In this document: piece after piece, positions 25,703 through 33,863 of the stretch | Position numbering within the stretch: position 1 is the first letter of the stretch | Layout: every line of letters begins with the position of its first letter | Source: a virus | DNA length: 51,271 nucleotides | Strand: one strand, 5' to 3' | Virus record (IMG/VR): IMGVR_UViG_3300042325_000241 | Coordinates: 1-51,271 of that record | Program-made: the position numbers and the translations under genes | The notes under the pieces: model-generated | What the model was told of the DNA's origin: nothing | What the model saw: the letters and a program-made list of their open reading frames with translations, nothing else | The model's database searches: none

Positions 25703-25726
25703 ACATTGTTGCGTTCTACACAATGT
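25703..25726. promoter_or_regulatory. inverted repeat ACATTGT-N10-ACAATGT downstream of the promoter
   Basis: Half-sites lie at 25703-25709 and 25720-25726, between the -10 and the first gene, where a repressor could act. Other ACATTGT copies occur by chance in a genome of this size, so this is a weak call. Confidence 0.3.
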
Positions 25727-25727
25727 A

Positions 25728-25756
25728 AAGATAGGATCGTGTATAGACATAGTCAA
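25728..25756 (-). promoter_or_regulatory. predicted leftward promoter
   Basis: On the minus strand, TTGACT (25756-25751), a 17-nt spacer and TATCTT (25733-25728) drive the small-gene block. The -35 region TTGACTATGT matches the promoter at 24706-24733. Confidence 0.55.
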
Positions 25757-26075
25757 TACCTTTTAAAAATAAATAACAAAATATATCTTTGCACATTGTG
25801 AAACCCTCTACACTATATGTAAGGCTACTGGAGATATGAACGCAGCAGCTTTCCATGTCTCCACCTGGGTGCAATATGGAATATCTCAAATGCGAATTTG
25901 GGCACATCTTGCACCGGGTTGATACCTAGCCTGTTTTTTTAAGATCATGCAATTTAGGCCCATCCTAGGACATGCACCAAAAAGGGTCGATTTATGGTAA
26001 TATGGGGGTTTCGAGGTGTTTTAGGGGGTCTAGGCCGCCTTCGTGGGTTTTCGCCACTTTTAGTCGGTTTTCCTA
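25757..26075. other. noncoding region upstream of small-gene operon
   Basis: About 320 bp have no convincing gene. The region contains GC-rich patches (GGGGGTTTCGAGG, GGGGGTCTAGGCCGCC) and the 10-bp-phased T-tract array at 26048-26077. A 28-codon frame at 25838 is too short to support. Confidence 0.5.
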
Positions 26076-26077
26076 CT
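26048..26077. repeat. 10-bp-phased TTTT array
   Basis: TTTTCGCCAC, TTTTAGTCGG and TTTTCCTACT follow one another at exactly 10-bp spacing, the first matching the 21244 repeat except for T to C. The last unit just enters the 82-aa gene. Confidence 0.55.
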
Positions 26078-26324
26078 AGTTATTCGTTCGGTCCCTGCGA
26101 TTATTGCCATTAATTAGGATAATTTCCTCAAGAAAATGTGCAGCGGTTCTTAGCCTATATCGTTTCCCAGTGTCGATGTCTTTTGCGTGGTACACGGTGC
26201 GCCATGCTACGCCCTTACGGCTAGGGAACACCGCTAGTTTGATCTGGGTGACACGCAGTAACATCTTTGCACCTTTGACTCTAGAATTATAAATAGTGCC
26301 AGGGATAATTTGGGGAGCGTGCAT
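26076..26324 (-). CDS. 82-aa basic protein of unknown function
   Basis: It starts MHAPQIIPGTIYNSRVKG, without a clear ribosome site. It is rich in Arg/Lys and beta-type residues (RTVYHAKDIDTGKRYRLRTA), a pattern of small nucleic-acid-binding beta-barrel proteins, but no family is recognised. It lies alone between a terminator and the promoter region. Confidence 0.5.
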   Translation of the reverse strand: MHAPQIIPGTIYNSRVKGAKMLLRVTQIKLAVFPSRKGVAWRTVYHAKDIDTGKRYRLRTAAHFLEEIILINGNNRRDRTNN

Positions 26325-26437
26325 GAATAATCCATTTTAGTTACAAAGTAATAATATTTATAATATTTCAAAGTAGACTAAAGTCTAGGTTAAATCTAAA
26401 ATTGATTTCTATTTTAAAATGAATAATAATTTAAATA
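26325..26437. other. short AT-rich gap with TAGACT-AA-AGTCTA inverted repeat
   Basis: No gene is present. The palindrome TAGACTAAAGTCTA lies near 26374-26387, upstream of the 82-aa gene, and may be an operator or part of its promoter. Confidence 0.35.
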
Positions 26438-26466
26438 AAAATACCCGCTTTTAGGGCGGGTATTTT
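26438..26466. terminator. bidirectional terminator closing the replication operon
   Basis: AAAATACCCGC (26438-26448), a 7-nt loop and GCGGGTATTTT (26456-26466) form a perfect 11-bp stem with A-rich and T-rich flanks. It lies 25 bp beyond the last gene of the leftward replication operon. Confidence 0.88.
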
Positions 26467-26490
26467 ATTGAATATTTAATTCAAAGTTAT

Positions 26491-26715
26491 CTAAAAGTTG
26501 AATCCATTTGCCTGGAGACACGCAACCACGATGGATATCTGTGTGTGGTCTAGTGTTAGACTGTCTTCTAATGTTTTAGTGTCAGTGTTATACAGCGCGA
26601 TGGTGCAACCATCATCTGTATATTTGACATCGACGGTCTTTATGTTTTCACCTGAGGTGTGTTCGACAACAAGTGTTGTGATTTTGCCAGGCATACTAAT
26701 TACTGAACAAGGCAT
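26491..26715 (-). CDS. 74-aa protein of unknown function
   Basis: It starts MPCSVISMPGKITTLVVEHT; the second Met (26694) is an alternative, and neither has a strong ribosome site. Beta-strand-rich with no recognised family. It is the last gene before the operon terminator. Confidence 0.5.
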   Translation of the reverse strand: MPCSVISMPGKITTLVVEHTSGENIKTVDVKYTDDGCTIALYNTDTKTLEDSLTLDHTQISIVVACLQANGFNF

Positions 26716-26759
26716 GAGCGATACTTTCTGTAAGTGTATAGAAACACCGGGCTATAAAA

Positions 26760-27257
26760 CTACCGTTCTGGGACATCAGGCTTAAGTTCTATCTGGTCAG
26801 GTGTGTAGGTTATACCCCACATTGATGCCTGTTGTGCTAGTTCTTGGTCTGACATATTCTGATAGGTGACCGTTGCTTCGGTCCGTTTTGGGGCTTCTAT
26901 TCCGAGTAATTTAACCTGCCTGTCGATAATTGCAAGCGCAGAATTTAAAGATTCTCGATTTCCTTTAACAGCCTCCTCATAGTACACCTTTAACAGTTCA
27001 TCAAATCTACTAAGAGTTAGGCTAAGTGCTTTCTCCGCTACTATGTTTCCTTCCTTCAGCATGGAGGTGAATTCGCGTTCAACATAGCTATAGGCAGCCT
27101 GTCGTGAAACCCCCATTTCTCGTCCTATTTCTGCATAAGTTAGACCTCTTTTACGCATGGAGATTGCCTGTAAGCGTCTCTCCTTTTTTACAATTTTGTG
27201 TGGCGACATCCGGTTCTTTTTCCCCGCATTGTTGTCCCCAGTAAAGTCGTCTTTCAT
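26760..27257 (-). CDS. terS: terminase small subunit-like HTH protein
   Basis: This encodes 165 residues, with AGGAGA upstream of the ATG. Residues about 27-62 hold a helix-turn-helix (AISMRKRGLTYAEIGREMGV then SRQAAYSYVERE). A helical oligomerisation-like part follows, with IIDRQVKLLGIEAPKRTE, a signature I associate with terminase small subunits ('...LLGLDAPKR'). It would recognise packaging sites. It overlaps the previous gene by 107 nt and belongs to the replication operon, far from terL. Another DNA-binding role cannot be excluded. Confidence 0.7.
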   Translation of the reverse strand: MKDDFTGDNNAGKKNRMSPHKIVKKERRLQAISMRKRGLTYAEIGREMGVSRQAAYSYVEREFTSMLKEGNIVAEKALSLTLSRFDELLKVYYEEAVKGNRESLNSALAIIDRQVKLLGIEAPKRTEATVTYQNMSDQELAQQASMWGITYTPDQIELKPDVPER

Positions 27258-27642
27258 AGTGTTCTCCTAGTTCAACGGGCAGGTTATTATTTTCTATTTC
27301 TTGCATCGTCCACATAGCTGACATCAGGTTCCAGCACGCTGCTGCTAGATGATCTTCGTCCTTGCGTCCCATACAATATTTTGTGATGTGCCTTATCGCA
27401 CTGTTGATATACCTGGAGACAGGTTGTCCCTTCTCCCAGTTTCTATCCCCATACTTCTTCGCACCGTGTTCGGTGTGGATTGCTATCCGTTCTAGTGCAC
27501 AGAAGGGAAGTAAATCGTATCTACCCTTATTCTCCTGCGTGTCTCGTACACTCCCACTGGCGAATGTTTGGCGTGCACCTGAATCAGGTAGGCACCATGC
27601 GTTTGGGTTGTTTTTAATAACATCTAGTTCTTTAGGGGTCAT
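27151..27642 (-). CDS. DUF5664-type dATP/dGTP diphosphohydrolase-like protein
   Basis: This encodes 163 residues. The conserved block reads TFASGSVRDTQENKGRYDLL, then HGAKKYGDRNWEKGQPVSRY and DEDHLAAACWNLMSAMWTM. This matches what I know as the dATP/dGTP diphosphohydrolase N-terminal family (DUF5664) with the E..AK.....NW and D..HLA..W signatures. It may clean or skew the dNTP pool during replication. It starts in an ATGA overlap with the polymerase gene. Its last 35 codons overlap the TerS gene in another frame and look unlike the family. Confidence 0.75.
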   Translation of the reverse strand: MTPKELDVIKNNPNAWCLPDSGARQTFASGSVRDTQENKGRYDLLPFCALERIAIHTEHGAKKYGDRNWEKGQPVSRYINSAIRHITKYCMGRKDEDHLAAACWNLMSAMWTMQEIENNNLPVELGEHYERRLYWGQQCGEKEPDVATQNCKKGETLTGNLHA

Positions 27643-29762
27643 GCCTTACTCCATGTTGCAGATAATTGGGCTTCCACTTTAGATCCAACAATACCAAATA
27701 GGACACGATCCATTTGTGTTTCCATCATTTTAACCACCCTATCCATATGAAGTCCCGCCCCTTCGGTAGGGACTTCAACCACCAACTCGTCATGTATGAA
27801 CGCAACCACTGGGTACACTTGTGATACCTCATACAAGGCTAGTTTTGCACCATCGCTAGCTAGTCCCTGGAACTGTGTGTTGCATGATTCTGTGTACTCT
27901 GCTGAACCGCGCACCCTACCTGTTAGTGTGACTACGGTAGAACCAAATAGTCTTCTGCGTAGGTTCTGACTACCTCGTCTAGATCGAATTAAGAAGTCTA
28001 ATCCGTTGTCCCTGTTAACAATGTCTAATGAGTCCCACACATACCTTCTGAAGGTGCTTTGGTAGGCCTTACCCTTAAAGTTCTCCTTCTTCCCCGCAAC
28101 AACATCAGCTATTGCAGAGAATGCAAATATACCTGCACCCTTAATACCAAAACTGTTGCAGATTTCCCCAGGTGTGGACTGAAGGTTGTACGCCATATTG
28201 TTGAGTGTTTGCTGCTCCAAGTACAAAGACAACTCTGGGTAGATCTCTGTGATCATCTTGTTCTTCCACTCTTTAGCCTGGTCTAGTGTCATCTCTACAC
28301 CGTATTGGGCTAGAGAGTAGGCCATGAGTGCCTTAGCTCCCAACCCACCCGGCACACCAAAATTAACTGCTTTAGCTGCCTGTCGGTACTTTGCAAACTT
28401 CTTAGGCTCAGTAGATTTTAACCCCATGAAGGTTTTAAACTCCATGTTTAACAAGCTAGCTGCTGTGTACGCATGTGGGTCAACACCCTCTGCAAAGGTT
28501 TCAGCTAGTCGGCTAAACCCGAACCTAGACTTGCATATTGCTGCTAGACATCGAAGCTCAATAGCGTTGTAATCCGCTATCACAAAGGTGGTGCCATCCC
28601 TAGGCACAAACAGCTTTCTAAACCATTCAGCCTTAGGCATCTGCTGTAGGTTGGGCTTAGAGCATGAGGTGCGCCCAGTACGAACTAATGCCTGGTACTT
28701 AGGGTTCACTGACCCAATCTTAATCTGGTCCACAAAGTTTAACAGGGTAGCTTTGTTAGTCATGTCCTGCCATGCCTGGATGAATGGATGCTTATGCTCA
28801 CTCCAGAAATCACCACTAGTAGTTATCTCCTGTGATTTATCCGTCATGGGAATAGACTTGTTTGGTAAGTTTAGTTCTGCTGCTACACTCAACAGGTAAA
28901 CACGCAGTGCTTTTGAATCTATAGAAGGTACACCTGTTATAGGGTTAACAATTAACTGACCCTTGCGCTTCTTAACCACATCCCGCTTAAACAGGCTAGG
29001 GTAGTGCTCAGTTAGCCAGTTAACCCGATCTTGTATCTGTAGTTTGATTTCAACACCAACTTCTTGCTGTGCTTTCTGGTCTACCTTAATACCAACCTTA
29101 CTACAGTCAGCTAGTGCAATCGCACCCTTGATTTGAGTATGGTGGGTTAGATACCCGAACTCCTCAATGACACAGTTATTATGGCTAGCTAAGTGTTTAG
29201 CCACCGGGTGTAGTTCGTTGTAGAGTTCCCTAGTTGCGCGAGCATCGTGCAGTGCATAGGCTAGGAACTCATCAGGCACTTCCTCTAGTGGTTTCTGGTA
29301 CCATTGGTACCACTCACACTGCAATGCTTTGCTGATGTCTGTGTTCAAGTAGTGTTTGCATAAGTCTAGTAGAGAGGATGGCCTTAATGGCCCATCCTCT
29401 TCTCCATTAGCCAGTCTAATGAGGAAGTCGAGAATCATGGTGTCCCACACACGGTTGTCCTCTACCATCTGTTTCCACACACGGATGTCTTCTACAAAGT
29501 CCAAAGCATGATGTACCACATGGTAATCGAATGCAAAGTTGTGGGCCACTAGGGGGCAACCACTAGCAGCTACCATCTGCACCCATTCAGGCAACTGGTC
29601 AGGGGACACAATGTATGCAGCATGATTAGTCGCAAAGGTGAGTACGATTAGTTCAGGTGTTACACCTGGCTCAATCAACGTGGTTTCAGTGTCGAACGCC
29701 ATTGCACCATCACATGGAACGGGTTGTCCCCTCCATTTATATTTTAGTAATAGTTTGTTCAA
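27639..29762 (-). CDS. polA: family A DNA polymerase with 3'-5' exonuclease
   Basis: This encodes 707 residues, starting at TTG 29762 with GGGGAGG 6 nt upstream. The exonuclease motifs are intact: I FDTET (D24, E26), II VAHNFAFDYH, III YALHDARATREL. Polymerase motifs: RTGRTSCSKPNLQQMPK, A FVIADYNAIELR, B KAVNFGVPGGLGAKAL, C AFIHDELVVEVP. There is no 5'-3' nuclease domain, as usual in phage enzymes. It replicates the genome with the adjoining primase-helicase. Confidence 0.95.
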   Translation of the reverse strand: MNKLLLKYKWRGQPVPCDGAMAFDTETTLIEPGVTPELIVLTFATNHAAYIVSPDQLPEWVQMVAASGCPLVAHNFAFDYHVVHHALDFVEDIRVWKQMVEDNRVWDTMILDFLIRLANGEEDGPLRPSSLLDLCKHYLNTDISKALQCEWYQWYQKPLEEVPDEFLAYALHDARATRELYNELHPVAKHLASHNNCVIEEFGYLTHHTQIKGAIALADCSKVGIKVDQKAQQEVGVEIKLQIQDRVNWLTEHYPSLFKRDVVKKRKGQLIVNPITGVPSIDSKALRVYLLSVAAELNLPNKSIPMTDKSQEITTSGDFWSEHKHPFIQAWQDMTNKATLLNFVDQIKIGSVNPKYQALVRTGRTSCSKPNLQQMPKAEWFRKLFVPRDGTTFVIADYNAIELRCLAAICKSRFGFSRLAETFAEGVDPHAYTAASLLNMEFKTFMGLKSTEPKKFAKYRQAAKAVNFGVPGGLGAKALMAYSLAQYGVEMTLDQAKEWKNKMITEIYPELSLYLEQQTLNNMAYNLQSTPGEICNSFGIKGAGIFAFSAIADVVAGKKENFKGKAYQSTFRRYVWDSLDIVNRDNGLDFLIRSRRGSQNLRRRLFGSTVVTLTGRVRGSAEYTESCNTQFQGLASDGAKLALYEVSQVYPVVAFIHDELVVEVPTEGAGLHMDRVVKMMETQMDRVLFGIVGSKVEAQLSATWSKA

Positions 29763-30087
29763 TGAACGCCTCCCCAGCTAGTTTCTCAACAATGCATGAC
29801 CACAACCACCAAGGTAGTACGACCATGGGATCTTTATTATCTGCCTGGATGTGCAGGATGTCGTTCTGTCCTAGCCAATCGTAAATCTGTTTAAACCCAG
29901 TGGACCTGCATTTCACTTCACCCGTCCACTCGTACACCCCAGCTTGTATTTTTAGATCACCCTTGTAGTTTGCATCAGCACCGCTCAGTGGTACACGGTG
30001 GCAGAATATACCGGGTATTTTCATGTAGCGATGCACAAACTCTCGTTCCCTACGCATACCCTTATCACGGCTAAATTTTCCACTCAT
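29737..30087 (-). CDS. PDDEXK-fold nuclease, Holliday-junction-resolvase-like
   Basis: The ATG at 30087 overlaps the stop of the primase gene (ATGA); an earlier TTG lacks a site. The 116 residues carry D44 (YKGDLKI), then E57 and K59 in WTGEVKCR, the D-Xn-E-X-K active site, after a basic N-terminal GMRREREFVHRY helix. Small stand-alone proteins with this pattern are typically junction resolvases or VRR-type nucleases of phage replication modules. Structure-specific cutting of recombination intermediates is inferred. Confidence 0.7.
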   Translation of the reverse strand: MSGKFSRDKGMRREREFVHRYMKIPGIFCHRVPLSGADANYKGDLKIQAGVYEWTGEVKCRSTGFKQIYDWLGQNDILHIQADNKDPMVVLPWWLWSCIVEKLAGEAFIEQTITKI

Positions 30088-31799
30088 AGTTCTGACCTGC
30101 CTTTCCAATGGAGTTTAGTGTCTTGCCAATCAGCACCTTCTAGAAACTCAAAAGCCCAGGATGATTGCTTAGGGGCTAGGTTGTTCTTAACCTGACCTAA
30201 TACACGATCACCACTGTCCTCATCGTGCACCATGTAGAGGCACACCCTAGCAGCAGCAACCACCGCGATGCTACCACCACCCTTGTACATCTGGGAAACT
30301 TGAGCACTACCCTTAGTCAGATGTCTAATCATCAACACCGTACAGTTGGTTCTCTCAGCCATCTTCTTTAATGGGGTTAGCATCTGTCTCATAGACTGGT
30401 CTTTGTAACTGTCCACCGTGTCATCTAGGAAGGCTAGTAGTGGGTCAAGTATCACTAGCACAATGCCTAGCTGCTCGATGATGCGCTCTAGTTCAGCTAT
30501 CTGTTTGGGGAATGTTGGGGAATGGTCCCAGAAGTACACCTTGTTTAAATCGGCACCAGCAGCTTTCATCCTAGGTACTGTAATAGAACCTGGGTCATCT
30601 TCTGCACTAAGGAACAACACAGAACCGCAAACAGGTTTATCCGATTCACCTGGGAACGGTGTGCAGGTGGTTAACCTCATGGCTATATCAGCGCACAGTG
30701 TTGACTTACCCAGTGAAGGATCTCCCTCCAACACTACTAGCATACCCTTAGGGAGCCAACCTCTCCACATCCACTCAACTTTTACGGGCTTATATTCAGT
30801 CGCAGGTCTTACATTTGGAATGGATTCATCACTAGGTATGGAACGCAATATTGATATTGGTGAACCCGCTGCAAGGGCATCATCAATGCCCTTATGCGCG
30901 GGGTCCCACACCTCTATTAGTGGTGTAATACCCTCATTCTTTAAAGCGTAGAATAGTTCGGTGAGTGCTGTTTTGACATTGGGGTTAGTCTTCCAGTCGA
31001 TGTCAAACGCAATGTAAACTTCTTTTAATTGGAGTGACCGGGTAACCGGGAGTGCTGACTGCCAGTTAGTAACGCCCGGTACTCCAATTGTTGTGGTGTC
31101 ATCATCTAGACAACACGCAATATCGGCCTTTAATACACCTTCAGTGATCCTAAGTTTCTCTCTACCCACAGCTTGCCATGGTACATGACAACTAACCTTA
31201 GCCTGGGTGTCCCCAGTGAACCAAAGGTATTTAGGATCTCCACCCGTCTTAATCTGGAACCCTGATACCTTACCCTCTAGGCTAACCACTGGCAACAGTA
31301 TTCCAGTTTGGGCCTTAATCCGATACTTACCACTCTTATTTGCAACAAACCCCGGCACACTACCAAGTAGATCCCCATGTTTCTCTTGGAGTTGTAATAC
31401 ACTGCGCTTAGTGGTGGGGTCATTTAAGGAACGGTACCCGCCCAGGTTAACCCACTCCTCACTCAGCCCCCTTGCAACAAGCAAGTTACTATCACTAAGC
31501 GACAGTTTTGATCCTTGTATCAGGTCCTTATATACCTCTCCCCACAGGTCCACATCATCCTCAATAAACAGATCTCTAAAATCTAGATCCATTGCGTGAA
31601 CAATTTCCAATGTCTTGCACCCAGCATGGCAGTGCAACAACACCTGGTTACCCGATTGCCTAATAGAGAGGCTAGGGGATCTGTCCTCATGTGCAGGGCA
31701 GAGGGACTTCCATTCAGTTCCACTGCTCGTCACCTGTTCTAGTTTTTCTAGAATCCCCGAGATGTTTTTTGTTCCACTGTCGTTGCTGTTCAAATACAT
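30084..31799 (-). CDS. primase-helicase (CHC2 zinc finger, TOPRIM, RecA-like ATPase)
   Basis: This encodes 571 residues, with GGGGAG 7 nt upstream of the start. A CHC2-like zinc finger uses C34, H37, C57 and C61 (LCPAH ... LHCHAGC). A TOPRIM-like part follows (LRITEGVLKADIACCLDDD and VYIAFDID). The C-terminal half is a RepA/DnaB-type ATPase with Walker A EGDPSLGKSTLC and Walker B LVILDPLLAF. It would prime and unwind for the adjacent polymerase. Domain order matches phage primase-helicase fusions. Confidence 0.88.
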   Translation of the reverse strand: MYLNSNDSGTKNISGILEKLEQVTSSGTEWKSLCPAHEDRSPSLSIRQSGNQVLLHCHAGCKTLEIVHAMDLDFRDLFIEDDVDLWGEVYKDLIQGSKLSLSDSNLLVARGLSEEWVNLGGYRSLNDPTTKRSVLQLQEKHGDLLGSVPGFVANKSGKYRIKAQTGILLPVVSLEGKVSGFQIKTGGDPKYLWFTGDTQAKVSCHVPWQAVGREKLRITEGVLKADIACCLDDDTTTIGVPGVTNWQSALPVTRSLQLKEVYIAFDIDWKTNPNVKTALTELFYALKNEGITPLIEVWDPAHKGIDDALAAGSPISILRSIPSDESIPNVRPATEYKPVKVEWMWRGWLPKGMLVVLEGDPSLGKSTLCADIAMRLTTCTPFPGESDKPVCGSVLFLSAEDDPGSITVPRMKAAGADLNKVYFWDHSPTFPKQIAELERIIEQLGIVLVILDPLLAFLDDTVDSYKDQSMRQMLTPLKKMAERTNCTVLMIRHLTKGSAQVSQMYKGGGSIAVVAAARVCLYMVHDEDSGDRVLGQVKNNLAPKQSSWAFEFLEGADWQDTKLHWKGRSEL

Positions 31800-32094
31800 C
31801 TGACATCTCCCCTAAATCTATTTGGTAGCCCGAATGCTTATTGCACTGCCGAGCTAGATGATCTGCTGTTTGTGATAAGTTGCTACTAATGCTGGCAATA
31901 GCCGACCAGTAGGTTACAGCATTCACCAGGAATATATCTGATTTAGCCTTGTCGTATTTTTTGGTGTTCATTCCAAGCTCCTTCTCTAGAGCAGCATAGG
32001 CCTCTAGAGAGTCGGCTTGAATTTTTTTAATACGCTGCGCCCACAATGTGAACGCAGCAGTAAAAACAGCGAACGCTTCCGTGCGATCATCCAT
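31714..32094 (-). CDS. 126-aa helical protein of the replication operon
   Basis: It starts in a TAATG overlap with the upstream gene and overlaps the primase-helicase start by 86 nt. Residues 1-90 are helical (MDDRTEAFAVFTAAFTLWAQ); the end is charged. No family was recognised. A replication accessory role is inferred from its place. Confidence 0.55.
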   Translation of the reverse strand: MDDRTEAFAVFTAAFTLWAQRIKKIQADSLEAYAALEKELGMNTKKYDKAKSDIFLVNAVTYWSAIASISSNLSQTADHLARQCNKHSGYQIDLGEMSDVFEQQRQWNKKHLGDSRKTRTGDEQWN

Positions 32095-32681
32095 TAGTAA
32101 GGTGACCTCTGGTAGGACTTCCCACCCTTAGGAGTTTTAGCAGAAGCAGCTACTTTTTTAGGCGTAGGCTTCGGCTCATCTTCCTCATCCTCATCCGCAA
32201 CCATCGAATTAGATACATTGTTAGCTTCCTCTTGAAGTTTTTGTTGCTCTTTCCTGAACAACAGTCCAAATGTGTGCATGTTCGCTTTGTCAAGTGGTGA
32301 CGCAGCAGGTGCAACTGGGAACATACCCAGTCTTTCACGCATAATACCCTTTTGATCCTCTGCATGTTTGCAACTGATTTTGACCTCAATACCAACTAGG
32401 CCAGATTCACCTTCTTGGTTCATACACAGTCCATCAATGTCATCTGATGTGTAACCTAGAGCAGCTAATGACTTCACTGAGTAGGGAAGAGCTTTCTCAC
32501 TCAGCCAATAAATCACACGCTTAATATCACCATCGCACTCCACTGCCTGACGGTCATTGTCAGTGCCCCTATGTAATCGCACATCTACGACTACTGCGGG
32601 TGTTTTTTTATCCCCAAACTGTGTGAGATCGTGTCCAACGATCTCACCAATGTAACTACCGACTGGAAGTAAACTAGACAT
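32094..32681 (-). CDS. possible ssDNA-binding/accessory recombination protein (195 aa)
   Basis: The ATG at 32681 follows AAAGGAGC. The N-terminal ~130 residues are beta-rich (SYIGEIVGHDLTQFGDKKTP, VGIEVKISCKHAEDQKG), like phage DUF669-type proteins paired with RecT. The C-terminus has an acidic patch (ADEDEEDEPKP) and then a basic tail. It follows RecT immediately. The single-strand-binding role is inferred from composition and neighbours. Confidence 0.5.
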   Translation of the reverse strand: MSSLLPVGSYIGEIVGHDLTQFGDKKTPAVVVDVRLHRGTDNDRQAVECDGDIKRVIYWLSEKALPYSVKSLAALGYTSDDIDGLCMNQEGESGLVGIEVKISCKHAEDQKGIMRERLGMFPVAPAASPLDKANMHTFGLLFRKEQQKLQEEANNVSNSMVADEDEEDEPKPTPKKVAASAKTPKGGKSYQRSPY

Positions 32682-32682
32682 A

Positions 32683-33411
32683 CTAAGCTCCTTTAGAAGA
32701 ATTGACAAATTGTAACGCTTTTCTAAACTCAACTTCGGTGATAGAATCTATCGATATAATACCCAGGTGCGAACAGAGCTTATTAATCTTGATACCTTTA
32801 TCGCCACACTGTTGAACAAGCTTATAGCGGTCTTCAATACTAACATCTGATGTTCCGCTAAAAGTTTTCTCCGCTGGGGATTCTTCATCTAAAATATCCT
32901 CATTAGAGATAGCTCCACCAAGCTCTTCGGTGGTGTAAAAAGGGAACGCAGTAAGATCTGGACAGTACACCCTTGCACCTGCTGTGATGCATCGTGCAAA
33001 AAGCATAGACTTAGGGTACTTCACCCATACATCCTTCTTCTCCAACCCTGCACGCTTGGCATCTTCCATGGTAAAGCTGTGGTTTCCCACGACCTCCCTA
33101 TCCTCGTAGAAGTCCACCGAACAAGCTAACTGGGTTAGTTCTTTGATGCGGTAGTTGTAACCTGGTCGCGCTTTTTTAATTAACGCAGCTACAAAGTTCG
33201 CACTAAAGGTTGGTGTACCTTGAATCAACTGGATAGCTTTTAGGCTAGCAGCAGCACCTAGACCCAACTCACGACCAACCTGGATACGCACCATGGCACT
33301 AGCAACATCTTTGATGTCCTTATATATGCCTGATTTTACAGCAGCAGTGGCGAATCTTTCCATATCGGAAACATTTGTAAACACCTCAGCTACGGGTAAC
33401 AAATTAGCCAT
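32683..33411 (-). CDS. recT: RecT-family single-strand annealing protein
   Basis: The ATG at 33411 has GAGGAGG upstream. The 242 residues begin MANLLPVAEVFTNVSDMERF and include IQVGRELGLGAAASLKAIQL and WVKYPKSMLFARCITAGARV followed by YCPDLTAFPFYTTEELGG. The 'YP..ML..R......r...pD....Y..EEL' run is what I associate with RecT-like annealing proteins. It would act with the YqaJ-type exonuclease at 36159-36761, which lies in a different operon. Confidence 0.72.
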   Translation of the reverse strand: MANLLPVAEVFTNVSDMERFATAAVKSGIYKDIKDVASAMVRIQVGRELGLGAAASLKAIQLIQGTPTFSANFVAALIKKARPGYNYRIKELTQLACSVDFYEDREVVGNHSFTMEDAKRAGLEKKDVWVKYPKSMLFARCITAGARVYCPDLTAFPFYTTEELGGAISNEDILDEESPAEKTFSGTSDVSIEDRYKLVQQCGDKGIKINKLCSHLGIISIDSITEVEFRKALQFVNSSKGA

Positions 33412-33706
33412 TATTAACCTCCTCAGTTCTAGGGGCTTCACCCTCTGAAATATACTCACACGAACTATAGTGCAGGAAAACGACCTGCATACTACCTGAC
33501 ACAGTTGAACCTTCTTGAGTTACCACTAGGGGCTGATCAAGTTTTACTAAGTACCCCATCGCGGTGGAGTCACCGTGGTAATAAGGGACTAGGGGTGAAC
33601 AGATCTGCCCGTGGAGAACACTGTCTGGGTGTTCCCCAGACAGTCCCCACACATGCACTTGCGAGTACAAAGGGTAAAACTCGCAGGTGTTCAGAGTCTC
33701 AGACAT
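33404..33706 (-). CDS. 100-aa protein of unknown function
   Basis: The ATG at 33706 follows GGGAGGA. The protein starts MSETLNTCEFYPLYSQVHVW and is beta-rich with no recognised family. It overlaps RecT by 8 nt and the previous gene by 8 nt. Confidence 0.55.
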   Translation of the reverse strand: MSETLNTCEFYPLYSQVHVWGLSGEHPDSVLHGQICSPLVPYYHGDSTAMGYLVKLDQPLVVTQEGSTVSGSMQVVFLHYSSCEYISEGEAPRTEEVNNG

Positions 33707-33863
33707 TTTTAAAGTCCTCCCATGTAAGACCATTTGCAGCGATTGCAATCCGTGCTAAAAAATCATCCAATTTTGCAGTTTCCTCAGTGGATAACGGTTC
33801 GTACTCAGGACCGTCATCTTTAAAATCACCCGTGTCAGGTATAGTCTCTTTAATCTTGCTCAT
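33699..33863 (-). CDS. 54-aa acidic protein
   Basis: It is too short for usual listings but has AAGGAGA upstream of the ATG at 33863, and its TGA overlaps the next start. The sequence is acidic and helical (MSKIKETIPDTGDFKDDGPE). It resembles no named family. It could be an early regulatory or inhibitor peptide; that is speculation. Confidence 0.55.
   Translation of the reverse strand: MSKIKETIPDTGDFKDDGPEYEPLSTEETAKLDDFLARIAIAANGLTWEDFKNV

Noticed and set aside
25716-25907. 63-aa leftward reading frame
   Set aside because: It runs through the predicted promoter at 25728-25756, has no ribosome site and has a composition unlike the neighbours.
25838-25924. 28-codon rightward frame with GGAG upstream
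   Set aside because: Too short, ribosome site only 2 nt away, and no further support.
27151-29762. 2-aminoadenine (Z-DNA) genome pathway, suggested by the DUF5664 protein next to PolA
   Set aside because: No PurZ-like adenylosuccinate-synthetase gene is present anywhere in the window, which is required for that pathway.
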